This document shows positions 1 through 4,949 of a DNA stretch of 5,565 nt, one piece after another. Origin of the DNA: JBFGCA01 sp041567315 (GTDB lineage: Bacteria > Acidobacteriota > Thermoanaerobaculia > Multivoradales > JAHEKO01); NCBI GenBank assembly GCA_041567315.1, contig JBFGCA010000185.1, forward strand, positions 1 to 5,565, given 5' to 3'. A model generated the notes under the pieces. The model did not search any database, was not told the origin of the DNA, and saw only the letters and a program-made list of their open reading frames with translations. The position numbers and the translations under genes are program-made. Positions within the stretch are counted from its first letter, which is position 1; each line of letters opens with the position of its first letter.

Positions 1-87
1 CGCGACACCCTGCAGGAGGTGATCGCGCTCATCAAGGAAGCCGACCTCGGGATCGACATGCAGTTCACCAACTACCGCTCGATCTAG
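1..87 (+). CDS. yajQ: YajQ family (DUF520) nucleotide-binding protein, C-terminal end only
   Basis: Only the last 28 codons and the TAG stop are in the window; the gene begins upstream. The frame-1 translation starts RDTLQEVIALIKEADLG and ends with DMQFTNYRSI. This matches the very conserved YajQ C-terminus, in which a 'DLQ.VI.LLK..D' helix is followed by a strand ending 'LQFxNYR'. The two residues after NYR (Ser-Ile) are a small extension. YajQ proteins are small soluble cytosolic proteins of two ferredoxin-like domains; some members bind nucleotides and, in Xanthomonas and Pseudomonas, cyclic di-GMP. Whether this member binds c-di-GMP cannot be judged from the tail. The next gene starts 25 bp downstream on the same strand with no visible terminator between them, so co-transcription is likely. 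The family call is quite secure despite the short length, because the terminal motif is distinctive. Confidence 0.85.
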   Translation, partial: RDTLQEVIALIKEADLGIDMQFTNYRSI

Positions 88-112
88 CGAGAGCCGCTGC
101 GGGGGATCGGCG

Positions 113-700
113 GTGGAGACGGTCGCCTACTACATGGCCCTGCTGGTGGTGGTGACGATGCCGGGCGCGATCCTCTACTGGCTGCTGATCCACCCCTTCG
201 CGCGCTACTGGCGCCGGCTGGGGGCCTGGCCCACGTTCACCATCGTGGCGATCGTCTGCCTCGCCTTCGTGGCGGCGATCTTCCGATTCCGCGAGCCGCT
301 GCTCGCGGTCCGCTTCGGGATCCGCTGGCCGCTCGTGGTCCTCGCCGTCCTCGTCTACGCGGTGGCGATCTGGCTCGACCTCAAGCGCCGCAAGCACCTG
401 ACGTTCCCGATCCTCGCCGGCGCCCCCGAGGTCTCCTCCCGCGACCCGGGGAAGCTCCTGACCGAGGGCATCTACGGCCGGGTGCGCAACCCCCGCTACC
501 TGTCGTTCATGCTGGGCACCCTCGCCTGGGCGCTCTTCGCCAACTACCTGGCGCTGTGGATCGTCGTCATCGCCATGTTCCCAGCGCTCTGGCTGGTCGT
601 CGTGCTCGAGGAGCGCGAGCTGCGCGAGCGCTTCGGCGAGGAGTTCGAGGAGTACTGCCGCCGGGTGCCCCGCTTCGTGCCCCGCTTCGGCCCCGGCTAG
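113..700 (+). CDS. Integral membrane methyltransferase, ICMT/phospholipid methyltransferase (PEMT) type
   Basis: A 195-residue membrane protein. Hydrophobic segments lie at about residues 5-26, 40-57, 72-90 and 130-165 (the last long enough for a helical hairpin). The family hallmark is in the C-terminal half: GIYGRVRNPRYLS (119-131), the 'G.Y...RNP.Y' SAM-binding motif, followed by a charged tail LEERELRERFGEEFEEYCRR (165-184) and VPRFVPRF, equivalent to the 'E...L...FG.EY..Y...VPR' motif of isoprenylcysteine carboxyl methyltransferases and related lipid methyltransferases. Bacterial members methylate unknown small or lipid substrates at the membrane with S-adenosylmethionine; bacteria lack prenylated CaaX proteins, so the eukaryotic substrate does not apply. 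The start is GTG at 113, preceded by a purine-rich GGGGGA (101-106) at 6 nt spacing. An in-frame ATG at codon 8 is a weaker alternative. The gene converges on the sulfatase gene, with 9 bp between stops. The specific substrate is unknown. Confidence 0.85.
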   Translation: METVAYYMALLVVVTMPGAILYWLLIHPFARYWRRLGAWPTFTIVAIVCLAFVAAIFRFREPLLAVRFGIRWPLVVLAVLVYAVAIWLDLKRRKHLTFPILAGAPEVSSRDPGKLLTEGIYGRVRNPRYLSFMLGTLAWALFANYLALWIVVIAMFPALWLVVVLEERELRERFGEEFEEYCRRVPRFVPRFGPG

Positions 701-709
701 GACCCGACC

Positions 710-2164
710 TCAGAGCCAGCCGCGGGGGTTCTCGGCAAAGCTCCGCGAACGCTCGACGAGCATCCGGGCGAGCCGCTCGGCCTCGGCGGGGTGGTGCCGC
801 GAGGTGTCGTACGACTCGTCGGGGTCGCGCTCGAGATCGAACAGCCAGGGGCCGCGCTCGGTCATCGGCCCCCAGACCCAGTTCATCGGGTTGCCGTAGA
901 GGATGCGGCGGCGGGCCATGTACTTGAAGCGCCCGTCCCGCACCGCCCGCAGCACGCCGAGCTGGAAGTAGAGGATCGGCTGGCGCGGCGCCGCCCCCTC
1001 CCCCTCGAGCACGGCGACCAGCGAGCGCCCGTCGATCTCGCGGTCGGGCGGCGGCGCGATCCCCGCCCACTCCAGCAGCGTCGCGAAGAGGTCGATCCCC
1101 ATCGCCGGCCGCTCGATGACCCGGCCGGCCGCGATCCTTCCCGGCCAGGCGGCGAGGAGCGGCACCCGCATGCCGCCCTCGAAGACGTCCATCTTGCGCC
1201 CGCGGGCGCCGCCCGGGCTGCCCTCGAACCAGGGCCCGTTGTCGCTGGTGACGACGACCGCGGTGCGCGCGGCCAGGCCCAGCCGCTCGAGCGCCGCCAC
1301 GACCTCGCCGACGCTCCAGTCGAGCTCCTCCACCACGTCGCCGTAGAGGCCGCCCGGCGAGCGCCCGAGCCGATCGCCGGCGACGTGCAGCGGCACGTGC
1401 GGGAAGGTGTGCGGCAGGTAGAGGAAGAACGGCCCGCCGGCGTGCGCCTCGAGGAACGCGACCGCCCGCTCGGTGTAGCGGCGGGTCAGCGTGGACTGGT
1501 CGATCGGCGGGTCCTCGACCACTTCGAGGCCCTCGCGGACCGCCGGCCTCCCCTGGTCGTTGCTGTGCAGCAGCCCGTAGAACTTGTCGAAGCCGCGCTC
1601 GGTGGGGAGCGACGGCGAGAAGTCCCCGAGGTGCCACTTGCCGAAGATCGCGGTGGCGTAGCCCGCCGCCGACAGCGCCTCCGCCAGGGTGATCTCGTCG
1701 GAGGGCAGGCGCCGGTTCCGCCGCCCGAGCCGCAGCAGCAGGTCGGTCGTGGTCCACGGCGCCTGCAGGACGTGGTCGAGCCCCGCGCGCGCCGGATAGC
1801 GCCCGGTCAGGAGCCCGGCGCGCGAGGCCGAGCAGTACGGGGAGGTCGCGTAGGCCTGGGTGAAGCGCGCCCCCGCGGCGGCCAGCCGGTCCAGGTTCGG
1901 GGTGCGCACGGCCGCCGAGCCGTAGCAGCCGAGGTCGCCGTAGCCGAGATCGTCGAAGAGAATCAAGACCAGGTTCGGCCGCCCGCCGCCCCGCTCGGCT
2001 CCGGCTCGCAGCCCCTCGAGGTACTCGCGCTTGGCCTCGAGGTGGCGGGGGTCGTCGTAGTCGATGGGCACCAATATCCAGCCCAGGAGCCAGGCGAGCG
2101 CCAGGGCCGCCGCCGCGACGGCGACCCAGAGGCCGGGAACGACTCTCCGGGAGCGGCGAGCCAC
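710..2164 (-). CDS. Membrane-anchored type I (formylglycine-dependent) sulfatase, arylsulfatase-like
   Basis: A 484-residue S1-family sulfatase that would hydrolyse a sulfate ester outside the cytoplasm. An Arg-rich N-terminus is followed by one hydrophobic segment (about 9-33) with no obvious signal-peptidase site, so a membrane anchor facing the periplasm is likely. 'SRRVV' at 5-9 is only a weak twin-arginine resemblance. Visible catalytic and metal-site elements: FDDLGYGD (D71, D72); YCSASRAGLLTGR (110-122) with C111 as the predicted formylglycine; GKWHLG (175-180; K176, H178); PHTFPH (H252); SDNGPW (D308, N309); GRKMDVFEGGMRVP (K324). All the usual ligands appear present. The C-terminal subdomain ends with LFDLERDPDE, normal for the family. 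The active-site motif is C-x-A-S-R rather than the commoner C-x-P-S-R. Maturation needs a formylglycine-generating enzyme, not encoded here. Start GTG at 2164, 6 nt after the stop of the Mpo1-like gene, so expression is probably coupled. The substrate cannot be assigned. Confidence 0.93.
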   Translation of the reverse strand: MARRSRRVVPGLWVAVAAAALALAWLLGWILVPIDYDDPRHLEAKREYLEGLRAGAERGGGRPNLVLILFDDLGYGDLGCYGSAAVRTPNLDRLAAAGARFTQAYATSPYCSASRAGLLTGRYPARAGLDHVLQAPWTTTDLLLRLGRRNRRLPSDEITLAEALSAAGYATAIFGKWHLGDFSPSLPTERGFDKFYGLLHSNDQGRPAVREGLEVVEDPPIDQSTLTRRYTERAVAFLEAHAGGPFFLYLPHTFPHVPLHVAGDRLGRSPGGLYGDVVEELDWSVGEVVAALERLGLAARTAVVVTSDNGPWFEGSPGGARGRKMDVFEGGMRVPLLAAWPGRIAAGRVIERPAMGIDLFATLLEWAGIAPPPDREIDGRSLVAVLEGEGAAPRQPILYFQLGVLRAVRDGRFKYMARRRILYGNPMNWVWGPMTERGPWLFDLERDPDESYDTSRHHPAEAERLARMLVERSRSFAENPRGWL

Positions 2165-2170
2165 GGCGGC

Positions 2171-2623
2171 CTACCGGCGGCCGGCGGACCGGCCGGAGAG
2201 CGCGCGGAAGAAGCCGGCCGCCATCCAGAGCGGTCCGACCAGCGTGTGGGCGAGGTTGCGGTGAAACGCCGGCGCCCGCCTCTCGAAGGCGTAGTGGCCC
2301 AGGTACTGGAGGCCCACCCCCAGGGCGAGCAGGGCGAGGAGCCAGCCGACGGGCAGCCGCGCGCCCAGGAGGTAGAGCGGCACGAAGAGCGCGGCGACCC
2401 CGAGCGCCAGCCGCCAGCGCCACGCCAGGTAGACGGCGACCAGCGCCGCCGCGAGCAGCAGGCCGAGGTCCACCGGCACCCCGCCCGGCTCCGCCAGCCG
2501 CACCTTCGATCCCAGGCCGAAGAGGCAGAGGGCGATCAGCGGCAGCCCGACGTAGTGGGTGGCCCGGTTGCGCGGGTCCGCGTGGTGCGCCGCGTAGTCG
2601 GCGAAGTGCTCCTCGAGGTTCAC
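2171..2623 (-). CDS. Mpo1-like / DUF962 membrane protein, putative 2-hydroxy fatty acid dioxygenase
   Basis: A 150-residue protein of the DUF962 (YGL010w/Mpo1) family. The N-terminal motif YAAHHADPRNRATHYVGLP (10-28) carries conserved His13/His14, Asn19-Arg20 and His23. The second motif, LQYLGHYAFERRAPA (105-119), has Gln106, His110, Glu114 and Pro118 and is followed by NLAHTLVGPLW. Between them lie hydrophobic segments at about 25-37, 52-69, 72-87 and 91-108, so it is an integral membrane protein. Yeast Mpo1 is an Fe(II)-dependent dioxygenase that shortens 2-hydroxy fatty acids by one carbon (alpha-oxidation) during phytosphingosine breakdown, and the conserved histidines are the likely iron ligands. 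That this bacterial member does the same chemistry is inference from motif conservation. The start is GTG at 2623, preceded on the minus strand by an AAGAAGAG purine tract. It is the first gene of a minus-strand pair with the sulfatase. Confidence 0.9.
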   Translation of the reverse strand: MNLEEHFADYAAHHADPRNRATHYVGLPLIALCLFGLGSKVRLAEPGGVPVDLGLLLAAALVAVYLAWRWRLALGVAALFVPLYLLGARLPVGWLLALLALGVGLQYLGHYAFERRAPAFHRNLAHTLVGPLWMAAGFFRALSGRSAGRR

Positions 2624-2639
2624 GGCAAGACTCTTCTTG

Positions 2640-2645
2640 ATTCTA
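2640..2645 (-). promoter_or_regulatory. Weak candidate -10 element for the Mpo1-like/sulfatase pair
   Basis: Read on the minus strand this is TAGAAT, five of six matches to TATAAT, ending 16 bp before the GTG at 2623. The predicted start near 2633 would leave a leader of only about 10 nt, clipping part of the AAGAAGAG purine tract that could act as ribosome binding site. No -35 is visible, so this is a weak call. Confidence 0.25.
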
Positions 2646-2667
2646 TTCGGCTCCCGGGCCGCCCGGA

Positions 2668-2703
2668 GGGGCGGCGGCCGGCGCTCCCCCGCGGGGCGGC
2701 GGC
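2668..2703. repeat. 11-bp direct repeat in the GC-rich divergent spacer
   Basis: GGGGCGGCGGC occurs at 2668-2678 and again at 2693-2703, start-to-start spacing 25 bp. A perfect 10-bp palindrome CCCCGCGGGG (2687-2696) overlaps the second copy, and CCGGGC-C-GCCCGG lies just left at 2654-2666. The placement directly upstream of the ccmA -10 suits a regulator site, but the low-complexity GC composition makes chance quite possible. Confidence 0.3.
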
Positions 2704-2721
2704 GCCCGGCGGCGCGCCCCG

Positions 2722-2727
2722 TACAAT
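2722..2727 (+). promoter_or_regulatory. Candidate -10 element of the ccm operon promoter
   Basis: TACAAT matches the TATAAT consensus at five of six positions and is an AT-rich island in very GC-rich DNA. The GTG of ccmA starts 9 bp after it, so transcription would begin at about 2733-2736, essentially at the start codon. There is no TTGACA-like -35 at the expected distance (the positions are GCGGCG), so an activator or a relaxed -35 would be needed. Confidence 0.45.
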
Positions 2728-2736
2728 AGCGTTCCC

Positions 2737-3441
2737 GTGACTCGCGACGACGCCCGGCCCCTCGCCGTCCGCACGCTCGGCCTCGGCCGCCGTTTCGGGC
2801 GCCATTGGGCGCTCGCCCACGTCGACCTCGCGGTCGAGCCCGGCGAGATCCTGCTCCTGGCCGGCCCCAACGGCTCGGGCAAGACGACGCTCCTGCGGCT
2901 GCTGGCCGGCCTCTACCGGCCCTCCGCCGGCAGCCTCGCCATCTTCGGGCTCGACCCCGCGAAAGAGCGGCTCGCCTGCCGGCGGGCGCTCACCCTGGTG
3001 TCCCACGACAGCTATCTCTACGACCGCCTCACCGCCTACGAGACGCTGGCGGTCTGGGCGCGGCTGCTCGGGCGGCCGGCGGGCGAGGACGAGCTGGTCG
3101 GTCTCCTCGCCGAGGTCGAGCTCGCCGAGCGCCGCGACCTCCAGGTGAAGGGCTTCTCCGCCGGCATGCGCAAGCGGCTGACGCTGCTGCGCACGCGGCT
3201 CGAGCGGCCGCGGCTGGTGCTGCTCGACGAGCCCTTCTCGGCCCTCGACCCGGGCGGCCGGCGCATGGTCGAGGGCTGGATCGAGCGCTTCCGCGACGAG
3301 GGGATCGCGGTGCTCATGGCCTCGCACGCCCTCGAGCGCACGACCCGGATCGCCGACCGCGCGCTGCTGCTCGAGCGCGGGCAGATCGCCTGGCAGGGTG
3401 CCGCCGCGGAGCTTCCCGCCCGGATGGAGCGCAGCCGATGA
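2737..3441 (+). CDS. ccmA: Heme exporter ATP-binding protein CcmA
   Basis: A 234-residue ABC ATPase, the usual length for CcmA, which works with CcmB (and CcmC/CcmD) to release holo-CcmE during cytochrome c maturation. Walker A is GPNGSGKTT (43-51, Lys49). The signature is the CcmA-like FSAGMRKRL (140-148) in place of LSGGQ. Walker B is LVLLDEP (160-166, Asp164, Glu165), the D-loop is SALD (168-171) and the H-loop His is 197 in MASH. At the Q-loop the usual Gln aligns with Asp91 (LVSHDSYLYDRLTA). The GTG at 2737 is the only possible start: upstream the frame is open back to a TGA at 2638-2640 but contains no ATG, GTG or TTG. No Shine-Dalgarno precedes it and a TACAAT hexamer lies 9 bp upstream, suggesting a leaderless message. 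The last codons overlap the ccmB start in an ATGA. Identity as CcmA rather than a generic ABC ATPase rests strongly on the operon. Confidence 0.95.
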   Translation: MTRDDARPLAVRTLGLGRRFGRHWALAHVDLAVEPGEILLLAGPNGSGKTTLLRLLAGLYRPSAGSLAIFGLDPAKERLACRRALTLVSHDSYLYDRLTAYETLAVWARLLGRPAGEDELVGLLAEVELAERRDLQVKGFSAGMRKRLTLLRTRLERPRLVLLDEPFSALDPGGRRMVEGWIERFRDEGIAVLMASHALERTTRIADRALLLERGQIAWQGAAAELPARMERSR

Positions 3442-4124
3442 GGGCGCTGGGGCAGATCGCGACCCTGGTGCGCAAGGACCTGCTGGTCGAGTGGCGCGGC
3501 CGCGCGCGGCTCTTCTCGGTGCTGCTCTTCGGGGCGGTGACGCTGCTGCTGTTCTCGTTCGCGGTGGGGCCCGACAGCCTGGCGCTGCGGGCGGCCGCCG
3601 CCGGCTTCCTGGTGCTGGCCCTGCTCCTGAGCTCGACGATGGGCCTCTCCGAGAGCTTCCGCGTCGAGCAGGAGCAGCGGGCGCTCGAGGGCCTGCTGCT
3701 GCTGCCGGTCGAGCCGGTGGCGCTCTTCTACGGCAAGGCGCTCGCCAACACCGTCTTCCTGCTGCTCCTGGCCCCGATCCTGATTCCGGTGGCGCTGGTG
3801 CTCTACGCGGTCGAGCTGGAGGCCGCGCGGATCCTCGGCCTGCTGGGGCTCTGGGCGCTGGCGGCGGCCGGGCTCTCCGCTCCCGGCACCCTCTACGCGG
3901 CGATGACCAGCCGGCTCCAGAGCCAGGACGTGCTGCTGCCGCTGCTGCTCTTTCCGCTCGTCGTGCCGGTGCTGATGGCCTCGGTCAAGTCGGCGGACCT
4001 GATCCTGACCGGCGACCCGATGGCCCAGATGCGGTCGTGGCTCGTTCTTCTCATCGGCTTCGATGTGATCTACTGGTCGCTCTGCGGCGTGCTCTTCCCG
4101 TACGCCGTCCAGGAGGCTCAATGA
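3438..4124 (+). CDS. ccmB: Heme exporter membrane protein CcmB
   Basis: A 228-residue integral membrane protein, close to the usual CcmB length of about 220. Six hydrophobic segments are visible at about residues 25-43, 50-68, 103-123, 130-155, 165-185 and 198-222. The conserved cytoplasmic loop after helix 2, SFRVEQEQRALEGLLLLPVE (73-92), matches the 'F..E...G.LE.LLL.P' region of CcmB, and the N-terminus has the KDL..EWR motif (13-20) before the first helix. CcmB is the permease partner of the CcmA ATPase; the complex uses ATP to free heme-loaded CcmE from CcmC/CcmD. The start is ATG at 3438, inside the ccmA stop (ATGA), with GGAG at 3426-3429 as ribosome binding site at 8 nt spacing. A reading frame open upstream of this ATG is a shadow of ccmA and not part of the gene. 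It ends in another ATGA overlap with ccmC. Confidence 0.95.
   Translation: MRALGQIATLVRKDLLVEWRGRARLFSVLLFGAVTLLLFSFAVGPDSLALRAAAAGFLVLALLLSSTMGLSESFRVEQEQRALEGLLLLPVEPVALFYGKALANTVFLLLLAPILIPVALVLYAVELEAARILGLLGLWALAAAGLSAPGTLYAAMTSRLQSQDVLLPLLLFPLVVPVLMASVKSADLILTGDPMAQMRSWLVLLIGFDVIYWSLCGVLFPYAVQEAQ
4111..4116 (+). promoter_or_regulatory. Strong Shine-Dalgarno for ccmC
   Basis: AGGAGG, a perfect anti-Shine-Dalgarno match, lies 4 nt before the ccmC ATG and inside the last codons of ccmB. It settles the ccmC start at 4121 against more upstream in-frame starts. Confidence 0.75.
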
Positions 4125-4822
4125 CCAAACGACTGACTTGGGACGGGGCGCTGGGGATCGCCGGAGTCCTCCTCTTCCTGGTGGGAAGCTACATCGGCCT
4201 CTTCGTCGCCCCCGCGGAGCGCCACATGGGCGACGTGCAGCGGATCATGTACGTGCATCTGCCCTCCGCCTGGATCTCGATGCTCTGCTTCACCGCCGCC
4301 TTCGGCTTCGCCGTGGCCTCGCTCTGGACCAGCAAGCCGCGCTGGGACCGGGCGATGACCGGCGCGATCGAGGTCGGGGTGGTGCTCAACGCCCTGCTCC
4401 TGATCCAGGGGATGATCTGGGCGCGGCCGACCTGGGGGGTCTGGTGGGACTGGGACGTGCGGCTCACCACCTCGCTCGTGATGATGCTGCTCTTCGCCGG
4501 GGTCCTGGCCTTCCGCGCCTTCATCGAGGACCCCGAGCGACGGGCGGCGTGGAGCGCGGTGGCGGCGATCATCTCGTTCGTGGACGTGCCGCTGGTCTAC
4601 TTCTGCGTGCGCTGGTGGCGGAGCATCCACCAGATCCAGTCCACCCCGTCGACGGTCGACCCCGCGATGGTGCTGCCCCTGCGGATCAACTCCTTCGCGG
4701 TGCTGTTCATCGCCATCTGGATGATCGTGCAACGGGCCCGTCTCGAGGCCGAGAGCGCCAGCGGCGAGCGGGTGCCCGAGCCCTCGCGGCTGGCCCCGAG
4801 CGAAGGAGCCGAGCATGCCTGA
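4121..4822 (+). CDS. ccmC: Heme lyase/exporter membrane protein CcmC
   Basis: A 233-residue integral membrane protein of the heme-handling HHP family. It presents heme to CcmE at the periplasmic face and, with CcmD, promotes covalent attachment to the CcmE histidine. Diagnostic motifs are all present: HLPSAW (46-51) with the first axial-ligand His46, the tryptophan-rich WWD-type motif WGVWWDWDVRLT (105-116), and WWRSIHQ (165-171) with the second ligand His170. Six hydrophobic segments are visible at about 10-30, 52-70, 84-101, 117-135, 147-163 and 188-204. A charged, hydrophilic tail of about 28 residues follows. The ATG at 4121 overlaps the ccmB stop and has a perfect AGGAGG. The 3' end overlaps the ccmD start by 8 bp. 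The WGxWWxWD motif distinguishes it from CcmF, which is longer. Confidence 0.97.
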   Translation: MTKRLTWDGALGIAGVLLFLVGSYIGLFVAPAERHMGDVQRIMYVHLPSAWISMLCFTAAFGFAVASLWTSKPRWDRAMTGAIEVGVVLNALLLIQGMIWARPTWGVWWDWDVRLTTSLVMMLLFAGVLAFRAFIEDPERRAAWSAVAAIISFVDVPLVYFCVRWWRSIHQIQSTPSTVDPAMVLPLRINSFAVLFIAIWMIVQRARLEAESASGERVPEPSRLAPSEGAEHA

Positions 4823-4949
4823 GGGAGTTATAATCGGTGGTTGGGGCTACGTCATCGCGGCCTATGCGCTGACGGTGGCCGGCCTCGTCCTCTACGCCTT
4901 GAGCCTCGTCCGCCGGCGCCGCCGGATCCACAAGAAAGGTCGAACATGA
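4815..4949 (+). CDS. ccmD: Small heme exporter protein CcmD
   Basis: A 44-codon gene, short enough to be skipped by length cut-offs. The translation begins MPEGVIIGGWGYVIAAYALT and continues through one transmembrane helix (about residues 12-32) into a basic tail, LVRRRRRIHKKGRT. This is the CcmD layout: a single helix carrying a 'G.Y(V/I)..AY' motif followed by an Arg-rich cytoplasmic end. CcmD bridges CcmC and the CcmAB complex and is needed to release holo-CcmE. The start is ATG at 4815 with AAGGAG at 4803-4808, 6 nt spacing, overlapping the ccmC stop by 8 bp. The stop TGA overlaps the ccmE ATG (ATGA at 4946-4949). Position between ccmC and ccmE supports the call. The second and later codons contain the rare ATA Ile codon as part of a TATAAT hexamer. 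Confidence 0.9.
   Translation: MPEGVIIGGWGYVIAAYALTVAGLVLYALSLVRRRRRIHKKGRT
4829..4834 (+). promoter_or_regulatory. Possible internal -10 (TATAAT) within ccmD
   Basis: A perfect TATAAT spans the GTT-ATA-ATC codons of ccmD, in DNA where nearly every other Ile codon is ATC. It could drive a transcript starting near 4841 covering ccmE and ccmF. No -35 (positions 4806-4811 read GAGCCG) and no extended TGn are present, so it may be chance. Confidence 0.2.

Larger units (their letters stand above)
2624..2736. promoter_or_regulatory. Divergent intergenic region between the Mpo1-like gene and ccmA
   Basis: This 113-bp spacer separates two divergent GTG starts and must hold the promoters for both directions. 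Its two edges (2624-2648 and 2721-2733) are noticeably AT-richer than the surroundings and each contains a -10-like hexamer. The core (2650-2720) is almost entirely G and C, with short palindromes and a direct repeat. No recognisable -35 TTGACA is present for either direction. No riboswitch or tRNA-like fold was seen. Confidence 0.6.

Noticed and set aside
688..735. A bidirectional terminator between the convergent methyltransferase and sulfatase genes
   Set aside because: CCCCGGC and GCCGCGGGG could pair imperfectly, but there is no T-tract on either strand and the 9-bp gap is too short to hold a separate hairpin.
567..2423. A 618-codon minus-strand open frame spanning the sulfatase and the Mpo1-like gene
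   Set aside because: Its translation is low-complexity Arg/Ala/Gly/Pro with no motif. It is the sulfatase/DUF962 DNA read in another frame, open only because stops are rare at this GC content.
791..2740. A 649-codon plus-strand open frame antisense to the sulfatase, running to the ccmA start
   Set aside because: Although longer than any real gene here, it is an antisense shadow rich in Arg, Glu, Pro and His without domains, while the minus-strand genes show complete catalytic motifs.
3036..4121. A 361-codon minus-strand open frame opposite ccmA/ccmB
   Set aside because: The product is Gln/Glu/Arg/His-rich and non-globular, the usual antisense image of hydrophobic Leu-rich coding sequence.
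4841..4945. N-terminal extension of ccmE from an upstream in-frame start
   Set aside because: The 35 extra residues are Arg/Pro-rich, would sit before the membrane anchor, and are ccmD in another frame. The ATG at 4946 has a ribosome binding site and an ATGA overlap.
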